Assembly: GCA_964506645.1 (NCBI GenBank)
Contig: CAZDML010000058.1
Span: forward strand, 1 to 12,436
Direction: 5' to 3'
From: CAZDML01 sp964506645
GTDB lineage: Bacteria; Elusimicrobiota; Elusimicrobia; 2-01-FULL-59-12
Length of the DNA: 12,436 nt
In this document: positions 7,612 through 12,436 of the stretch, in pieces
How the letters are laid out: each line of letters opens with the position of its first letter
How positions within the stretch are numbered: position 1 is the first letter of the stretch
The notes under the pieces: generated by a model
Database searches by the model: none
What the model saw: the letters and a program-made list of their open reading frames with translations, nothing else
Told to the model about the DNA's origin: nothing
Translations under genes and position numbers: made by a program

Positions 7612-9032
7612 GGCCAGGCCGTAGAACTCGGAGAAGTTTCTTTCCAGGATAGCCGTTCCAAGATAACGTTCAATACAGGAACTTGCAGCGTGTCATCGTA
7701 GAAAATGCCGCAGAACGAAGTGCTCGTGCCCCCCGTTGCCGTGACCGATCCATTCACCCACACCGCACCGTTAAAATCCATGAACTGAAGAATCGTTAGA
7801 TTGCCTCCGACATACGTAAAGCCGCGTAGGCCAACCGTTGATGCCCATCCGCAGCTCGATCCCGGCTGACACCAGGTGTCCGTGCCGAAACGGAAGGTCG
7901 ACGCATTGGAATGCAGTCCCGTATCTGCCGGATATTCGCCGGACGCATTCGTGTCGAACGTAGTTTTGAGCAGTTTGTTTTGTTCCTGCCAGGCCGCGGT
8001 CGGAACAGGTCCTGTGTAGGTGTATTCGCCTGGCGTATCAATCGTAAGATTGCCGCGTACGATAAACGTGCCGCGCAGCCCCGTGCTTTGTCCGCACGAG
8101 GATGATCCACACCAGCGGCCGCTCAGTGTGACATCTCCGTCCCAGTACCAGATGGGGTTGGTGTTGGGATTAAATTGTGCCGATTTCGGATGGCTCCAAG
8201 GATTTCCAAAGTGCGTCGCGTGACTGCCGCTTGAGGAGCAGGACGTGCGCGTGTCCCACTGTGTGGCGCTGCCCGAGGTGCCGGCCCCGCCCTGGGTGGA
8301 ACGGCATCCATACACGTTAAGTGTGCCAGCGGCGGCGGCCGAGGAGCGCATCGTGGCAAAATCCAAGACAGGCAGCGGCGGAACGCCGGAATATTGAGAC
8401 CACCACTCGACGTTATCCGTGTTGGGCAGAGAGAGGCCATTGGTATCACGCGGATTGGCGCTGGTACCGAGTACGACGCCCTTGGCGAACTTGCGCGGAA
8501 AATACCAGGCACCGACTACGTCATCTTGCAGTGTGATATTGCCTTGCGACATGATCGGACCCCAATAAACGCCCAAACCTTGTGCCCACGATACATTCCC
8601 GCCAGACATGAGCGCACTGTAAATGACCTGGTTTTCAAAGACGGCCTGTATCGCACGCGTCTCTTTGCTCATGGTATCGCGGCCTTCGGCGGTGATGGTG
8701 ACCGTGGCCAGACCGTTGGTGAGCGTGCCGGATGTAAATTTAATTCGGTATGTCCCGCCGGTGACATCGGCATAGGTGGTATCAAAATTAAAACCGGGAA
8801 TGATGGTCCCCGTGGCCGCAGCGGCCCATGTGGATGTCGTGCTTTGCAGTTCCCAGGTGCCACGGTTCAGTCCCGCCTCGGCAAGATTAAACGCATCGCT
8901 GCTTTTTTGTTGTTTCACGGTCCAGCGCGTGTCGTTTTGCAGCCAGGTGACCACGGCGGGCGTGATGATCAGTAAAAAGAGAAGGACCGCAAGTGTGATT
9001 ACTAAAATTTGCCCTTTCGTATCAATTTTCAT
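7608..9032 (-). CDS. PilX-like minor pilin with cysteine-containing strand-repeat region
   Basis: A 474-residue protein with a type IV pilus PilX-type N-terminus: MKIDTKGQILVITLAVLLFL, one hydrophobic helix (8-30), then AFNLAEAGLNRGTWEL (47-62), the typical helix after the anchor. A possible prepilin-peptidase site is G7/Q8, but the glutamate usual at mature position 5 is absent (Ile), as in GspK-type tip pseudopilins. From about 137 the sequence repeats a short strand pattern: GGNVSW (144-149), QGNITL (163-168), DGDVTL (298-303), RGNLTI (326-331), GGNLTI (409-414), NGSVTA (427-432). This suggests a beta-helix-like passenger. Seven cysteines are present, four in a duplicated motif (W307-C308-x4-C313-G and W387-C388-x5-C394-G). 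The C-terminus DDTLQVPVLNVILERLSWKE probably belongs to the same fold. It is the third gene of the minor-pilin operon; its ATG shares one base with the preceding stop (TGATG). It would be secreted through the pilus machinery, not encoded here. Confidence 0.85.
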   Translation of the reverse strand: MKIDTKGQILVITLAVLLFLLIITPAVVTWLQNDTRWTVKQQKSSDAFNLAEAGLNRGTWELQSTTSTWAAAATGTIIPGFNFDTTYADVTGGTYRIKFTSGTLTNGLATVTITAEGRDTMSKETRAIQAVFENQVIYSALMSGGNVSWAQGLGVYWGPIMSQGNITLQDDVVGAWYFPRKFAKGVVLGTSANPRDTNGLSLPNTDNVEWWSQYSGVPPLPVLDFATMRSSAAAAGTLNVYGCRSTQGGAGTSGSATQWDTRTSCSSSGSHATHFGNPWSHPKSAQFNPNTNPIWYWDGDVTLSGRWCGSSSCGQSTGLRGTFIVRGNLTIDTPGEYTYTGPVPTAAWQEQNKLLKTTFDTNASGEYPADTGLHSNASTFRFGTDTWCQPGSSCGWASTVGLRGFTYVGGNLTILQFMDFNGAVWVNGSVTATGGTSTSFCGIFYDDTLQVPVLNVILERLSWKETSPSSTAWP

Positions 9033-9535
9033 CAGTTCATTACCTGCACTTTTTGGGACGCCATATGCAGCGCTTTGGTTTGTCCCGAATAGGTGTTTTC
9101 TTGTAGTGTCATTGACACCGATAGCATGCTCATGTCATCCGAACGCGGAAAGGTAAAGGCCAGATAGCAGAGATTCTTGCTGAGCACGGTGCTATTGGCG
9201 CCCACTTGCTGAATCAAGTTCGTCCCACTCTGATAAAACGTCATGGTCGTTCCTTGAATTTTGGTGAACGTGATACGCGAGTAACTGGGCTGTCCGGCAG
9301 CGTTATCAATGATGATGGTGTTGGCCTGTGCCTGTCGTACATCGCGCGTAATTACGTACATGGCCGCGCGCGCTTCACGCTGCAGTTCGAGCTTCACACG
9401 GCTTAACACAAAATAGCGAATGGCATTGATCATTACCGGCGTGGCGATCAACGCAATGACTCCCAGGATGGCTACCACGACCAGCACTTCCGTCAGGGTA
9501 TACCCGCCCTCTTTGCCAAGCAGCCGTTTTACCAT
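9032..9535 (-). CDS. PilW/GspJ-like minor prepilin
   Basis: A 167-residue prepilin. It has a short basic leader (MVKRLLGKEGG), a class III signal site after G11, and then Y-T-L-T-E with the conserved glutamate at mature position 5 (E16). The hydrophobic assembly helix runs to about residue 32 (VLVVVAILGVIALIATPVMI). The next part, REARAAMYVITRDVRQAQA (about 54-72), is the signature of PilW/GspJ-type minor pilins. The remainder is a beta-strand head domain with one Cys (in KNLCYLAF). Tyrosine at mature position 1 is unusual; Phe or Met is the norm. The gene starts 7 bases inside the end of the PilV-like gene (ATGGTAA), with a GGGGTG motif as likely ribosome-binding site. It probably forms a priming or tip complex with the two neighbouring pilin-like proteins. 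Confidence 0.88.
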   Translation of the reverse strand: MVKRLLGKEGGYTLTEVLVVVAILGVIALIATPVMINAIRYFVLSRVKLELQREARAAMYVITRDVRQAQANTIIIDNAAGQPSYSRITFTKIQGTTMTFYQSGTNLIQQVGANSTVLSKNLCYLAFTFPRSDDMSMLSVSMTLQENTYSGQTKALHMASQKVQVMN

Positions 9536-12066
9536 GACAAGTTCACCCCGCTGGTTGTTATTCCTGGATTGATGGACACACCGCTGACGGTTCGTGTTGA
9601 CATCGTAATTGTTTGTCCACTGAGCGAAGGATAGTACCCGTACACGTTATAGGTTGTTGACGTACTTCCACGGACATCCAAGCTGTAGGTGCCGTCTTCC
9701 TGGCTGGATGTGAGGTAGTAACCGCCGCTGGAGAGTGTGCTGCTGCTGAGCACCGGCGGGCTTCCGGCAAAGGTCGATGTGCTGGCGAAAATTACGACTC
9801 CGGTTCGAATCGAATTGCCAGAGGCGGTCACGGCCCCGGTGATGGTTCCCATATCGCCAGTAATCGTAAATGTTCCCGCCGATACAGTGGCACCGGCGGT
9901 CACATTGACTGAGACGACGGTCGGCGATGAGGTTTCGCCTGTATCCAGGGACGCTTGTACCGTGTAGGTACCGGTGCCCAGGTTGATCAGCGTAAAGCGG
10001 CCGGACGCATCGGACACTTGCTGGTCCTGTGTCACAGAGTTGGCATCCTGTGCGACGAAGATGACGCCGGGCAGGGCATTGATTCCATCGCGCGTCACAA
10101 AACCGCTGATACGGCCGCCCTGAGAGAGCGCGATGTTGTTCATGGAAGTGACCTGGCCCAGGCTGATTGCGACATTGGAGCTGGTAAAGGATACGTAGCT
10201 GCTATTTCCGTTGCTGGGATTGGCTGTCATGTTGTATGTGCCGGGTGGCACCTGGATGAAATAGCGTCCATCGCTGTTGGTGGGCGTGGTCACGCCGCCG
10301 GCGCTGACAGAAATCAGAGGCCCAGTGATGACGTTGCCGGCCACATCGGTGACTCGGCCTTGGACGTAGCCGTTGGTTGCGCTGGAACTGATGACGGTGT
10401 TGGGTGAGTTCACGGCAGGCCATGAGGGCGAGGTTGTTGTGTTCGGAACCTGAGTCACGGCATTGGCCGTGATGGCGACTGACGTTATCGAGGCATAAAA
10501 GCTGGAGCTAGTGAGATACACGTCCCATGTGCCTGTCGCAATCTGCGAGACATAGAATTCACCGACTTGCGGCGAACCGGTAGCATACACCGTGGCGTGC
10601 GTGGAGAGGCCATCCGTGACCGAGATGATGGCCCCAACGGCGGGAACGCCGGTGATCGCAATTTTGGTTCCGCTCGTGCTGTTGTTGGGTGTGATCAAGT
10701 TGCTGGTCAAATCCATAAAATCGTTGGCGTTGTTATCGGAATCGTACGCCGGTCCGTAACTGGCATTGCAGGTGCTGGTGTCGGTTTTGCGAACGAACTG
10801 CTCACCGGGCTGAATGCCGAGGCTGGTTCCCGGGTTGGGAATTGCCGAGCCTTCGACTGCCTGGGCCGGTGCTTGGAGTCCGGGATTTTTGTTCCATCCC
10901 ACTTTATCGATAGGGACAGACCAGTTGTTGGGATAGACAAAGAGCGTAATGCCGCCGGGTTGGCTGGTCTGTAGCAGGTGGTTGGGAGCGCGGTAATCGC
11001 TACTCCCCGAACCGTTGTATACCGCATCGGCTGTTCGGGAAATGCCGTTGATCGTAATCGTTGCGGTGTTGGCAATCAGCCAGTAACCATTGGCGGGGAT
11101 TGTTGTGTTCACAAAATTGAAATACGAGTAGGTCGCATTGCCGAAGCGGTCGTAGTAATAAATCCAGGGAGAGTTGGCACCGTAAGCATTGGCTTGAATC
11201 GGCCCTGTGGTCGGGTTGTAGAGTTCAATGTACTCAAACGCATTGGCAGGGCCGGTTGCGGCCACAACCTGACTGATCACCAGATGCGTCTGCATCCAGG
11301 CGTACCCGTGAATGGTTCCGGAGCTCATGGGGGATAAATCCAGATGAATGGTCTGGGTCTGGTTCGGGGAAATGGATACAGGAATGAGAGCGCTAAAATA
11401 ACCGCTCGCACTGGCCGCGACGTTAAAATTTCCCGGCGATAGAGTGATCTTGTAATTGCCTGCACTGTCGGCCGTGTCGCGCCAACCGACATTTTCTGCA
11501 ATGGTGACCGCGGCGTTGGGAAGGGTCGTTAGAGTGTTTCTGTTGCGTACCACTCCCTGCAGAACACAACGGCCCATGATGGTGTTGGGATTATTGGCGA
11601 CACTGTTAATCTGTAGCGCCTTTGTGCCGCCCTGATAATTCCAAACCACAGATACGGTGATTTGCTTCATCCCCGTGTCCTGAGAATCCGGCGCTACAAT
11701 CTGCAGGGACCCCGAATTGTCTGTGATATTTTGGATATACGTGTAGCGTGTGAATTGGACGCCGCCTTCAAGAATACTTTCGGCCGGATAATTGACCATA
11801 TCGTAGGTGATGTTGGGTGTGACATCCGTGCGGGTGTTAAACGTCTGAGTGACCAAGAGGCTCAAGTAGGGCTTTTGTTTGAGGATTTGCATTTTTTCCT
11901 GAGCCAGTGTATTGGCCAGCGTTCCGTTCTTCGAATTTTGGATGGCTTGATGAACACCGACAAACGTTTTCAAAAGGCCCAGGATTCCGATGCCGATAAT
12001 GGCGACAGCCACCATCAGTTCGGTGATGGTAACGCCGGAGGAACTCATCAGAAACCGTTTTTTCAT
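9529..12066 (-). CDS. Giant PilV-like prepilin fused to carboxypeptidase-regulatory-like and lamin-tail domains
   Basis: An 845-residue modular surface protein with a prepilin head. Leader MKKRFLMSSSG, peptidase site G11/V12, then V-T-I-T-E with Glu at mature position 5. The helix MVAVAIIGIGILGLLKTF is followed by ANTLAQEKMQILKQK (51-65), the hallmark of PilV/GspI-type minor pilins. After the pilin head (to about 160) come: a carboxypeptidase-regulatory-like (prealbumin-like) beta-sandwich at about 165-245 (DSAGNYKITLSPGNFNVAASA); a lamin-tail domain at about 258-455 (FEYIELYNPT at 277-286; YDSDNNANDFMDL at 441-453); an unassigned beta region at about 460-545; and three more regulatory-like modules at about 567-648 (SDGRYFIQVPPGTYNMTA), 652-735 (DASGRFTLINLGTGTYTVQA) and 738-845 (EDGTYSLDVRG). 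Ordinary PilV/GspI proteins are under about 200 residues. The start at 12066 is chosen by ribosome-binding-site spacing; upstream in-frame starts (12072, 12192) are less likely. It is the first gene of the pilin operon. Confidence 0.9.
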   Translation of the reverse strand: MKKRFLMSSSGVTITELMVAVAIIGIGILGLLKTFVGVHQAIQNSKNGTLANTLAQEKMQILKQKPYLSLLVTQTFNTRTDVTPNITYDMVNYPAESILEGGVQFTRYTYIQNITDNSGSLQIVAPDSQDTGMKQITVSVVWNYQGGTKALQINSVANNPNTIMGRCVLQGVVRNRNTLTTLPNAAVTIAENVGWRDTADSAGNYKITLSPGNFNVAASASGYFSALIPVSISPNQTQTIHLDLSPMSSGTIHGYAWMQTHLVISQVVAATGPANAFEYIELYNPTTGPIQANAYGANSPWIYYYDRFGNATYSYFNFVNTTIPANGYWLIANTATITINGISRTADAVYNGSGSSDYRAPNHLLQTSQPGGITLFVYPNNWSVPIDKVGWNKNPGLQAPAQAVEGSAIPNPGTSLGIQPGEQFVRKTDTSTCNASYGPAYDSDNNANDFMDLTSNLITPNNSTSGTKIAITGVPAVGAIISVTDGLSTHATVYATGSPQVGEFYVSQIATGTWDVYLTSSSFYASITSVAITANAVTQVPNTTTSPSWPAVNSPNTVISSSATNGYVQGRVTDVAGNVITGPLISVSAGGVTTPTNSDGRYFIQVPPGTYNMTANPSNGNSSYVSFTSSNVAISLGQVTSMNNIALSQGGRISGFVTRDGINALPGVIFVAQDANSVTQDQQVSDASGRFTLINLGTGTYTVQASLDTGETSSPTVVSVNVTAGATVSAGTFTITGDMGTITGAVTASGNSIRTGVVIFASTSTFAGSPPVLSSSTLSSGGYYLTSSQEDGTYSLDVRGSTSTTYNVYGYYPSLSGQTITMSTRTVSGVSINPGITTSGVNLSW

Positions 12067-12074
12067 TGTCATGG

Positions 12075-12084
12075 CCTCTCTTTT
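12075..12084 (-). promoter_or_regulatory. Ribosome-binding site deciding the start of the giant prepilin
   Basis: AAAAGAGAGG on the minus strand. It lies 8 bases before the ATG at 12066 but only 2 bases before the ATG at 12072, so the protein should begin MKKRFL. A start at 12192 would also overlap the divergent response-regulator gene. Confidence 0.7.
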
Positions 12085-12103
12085 GAGTGTACGCAGGTCA
12101 GCT

Positions 12104-12131
12104 GGATTATGTGTGTGGAAGTTGTGTTCAA
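12104..12131 (-). promoter_or_regulatory. Weak candidate promoter of the minor-pilin operon
   Basis: TTGAAC (12126-12131, minus strand) and TAATCC (12104-12109) are separated by 16 bases and lie about 40 bases before the start codon. The match to sigma-70 boxes is only partial (CATAAT also occurs but with a 14-base spacing). No sigma-54 (TGGC-TTGC) pattern was seen. Confidence 0.2.
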
Positions 12132-12156
12132 AATGTGAATTCCGTAGAATGCCTTT

Positions 12157-12436
12157 ATGCCGCGTATCCTGGCGATTGAGGATGATCCCCAAATCATCGA
12201 AGCCATCGAAAAGAGCTTTTCGCTAGAGCCCAGTTTTCGCGTGCAGTGTGTTTCTAATCCCGCCGAAGTACATCAAAAAGCATCTAGTTATAAGCCTGAT
12301 TTGATACTTCTGGATATACGGTTGCCCGGGGGAGATGGGCGGCAGATTTTAAAGGCGTTTAAAGACAACCCGGCAACGAAGCAGATTCCAGTTATTTTCT
12401 TGACAGGCATGTCCAGCGAAGGCGACCGCGTGCTGG
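12157..12436 (+). CDS. Response regulator, receiver domain (cut by window edge)
   Basis: The first 93 codons of a CheY-like receiver domain. The acidic pocket is E8-D9-D10 in MPRILAIEDDPQ, the phospho-acceptor is D53 in DLILLDIRLPGGDG, and the switch threonine is T83 in IPVIFLTG. The conserved lysine (about residue 105) and any output domain lie beyond the window. The start is the only sensible ATG, since an in-frame TAG sits 12 bases upstream (12145-12147), but no good Shine-Dalgarno motif precedes it. A partner kinase is not visible. Being divergent from the minor-pilin operon it might regulate it or pilus motility, but shared position alone is weak evidence. Confidence 0.9.
   Translation, partial: MPRILAIEDDPQIIEAIEKSFSLEPSFRVQCVSNPAEVHQKASSYKPDLILLDIRLPGGDGRQILKAFKDNPATKQIPVIFLTGMSSEGDRVL

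Larger units (their letters stand above)
12067..12156. promoter_or_regulatory. Divergent intergenic region between pilin operon and response regulator
   Basis: Ninety bases separate the two divergent start codons, so promoters for both directions must lie here or inside the first codons. The stretch is A/C-rich on the minus strand (CACAACTTCCACACAC). No palindromic operator was seen. Confidence 0.5.

Noticed and set aside
9955..10407. Plus-strand open frame of 150 codons opposite the giant prepilin
   Set aside because: Antisense to the Gly/Thr/Ser-rich modules; Asp/Gly/Ala/His-rich shadow composition with no domain.
12067..12192. Extension of the giant prepilin to an ATG at 12192
   Set aside because: It would add 42 residues before the prepilin leader, overlap the divergent response-regulator gene, and ignore the well-spaced AGAGAGG site.
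1..12436. CRISPR arrays, tRNA or rRNA genes, insertion sequences
   Set aside because: No spaced direct repeats, cloverleaf-like segments, rRNA-like stretches, transposase frames or terminal inverted repeats were seen by reading both strands.

Overview
The window reads as chromosomal DNA of an uncultivated or draft-assembled diderm (two-membrane) bacterium. Evidence for two membranes is an outer-membrane TolC-type channel with tandem RND pumps, a lipoprotein with a lipobox, and a minor type IV pilin cluster. GC content looks moderate and even. Two 10-base runs of N (4440-4449, 5116-5125) show a scaffolded draft, probably metagenomic. The phylum cannot be fixed from sequence alone. The gene mix (modular pilin-like proteins with lamin-tail and carboxypeptidase-regulatory-like domains, a PilX-like protein, a membrane desaturase) would suit groups such as Omnitrophota or Elusimicrobiota, but that is a guess.

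Region 1, minus strand, 1-5663: an efflux operon. In transcription order it holds a 76-residue cysteine-rich membrane protein, a TolC-family outer-membrane factor (interrupted by two gaps and one in-frame stop), a complete 1053-residue RND permease, and a second, closely similar RND permease cut by the left window edge. Junctions are tight: 16 bases apart, a 4-base overlap, then an 8-base overlap. No membrane-fusion (adaptor) gene is visible.

Region 2, plus strand, 5869-7611: a membrane fatty-acid desaturase with all histidine boxes and an added C-terminal helical tail of about 100 residues, then a small lipoprotein with one Sel1-like repeat. A 205-base divergent intergenic region separates region 2 from the efflux operon. 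The lipoprotein gene meets the pilin operon tail to tail with a 4-base overlap.

Region 3, minus strand, 7608-12066: a three-gene minor-pilin operon with overlapping genes in the order PilV-like, PilW-like, PilX-like, which is the order of the classical minor-pilin cluster. The PilV-like protein is the most unusual object in the window: a prepilin head joined to about 680 residues of carboxypeptidase-regulatory-like and lamin-tail-domain modules. The PilX-like protein carries a G-N-[LIV]-[TS] strand-repeat region with a duplicated cysteine motif. No pilY1-like gene follows, so these large domains may form the exposed tip of a pilus or pseudopilus.

Region 4, plus strand, 12157 to the edge: the start of a response regulator receiver domain, divergent from the pilin operon across 90 bases.
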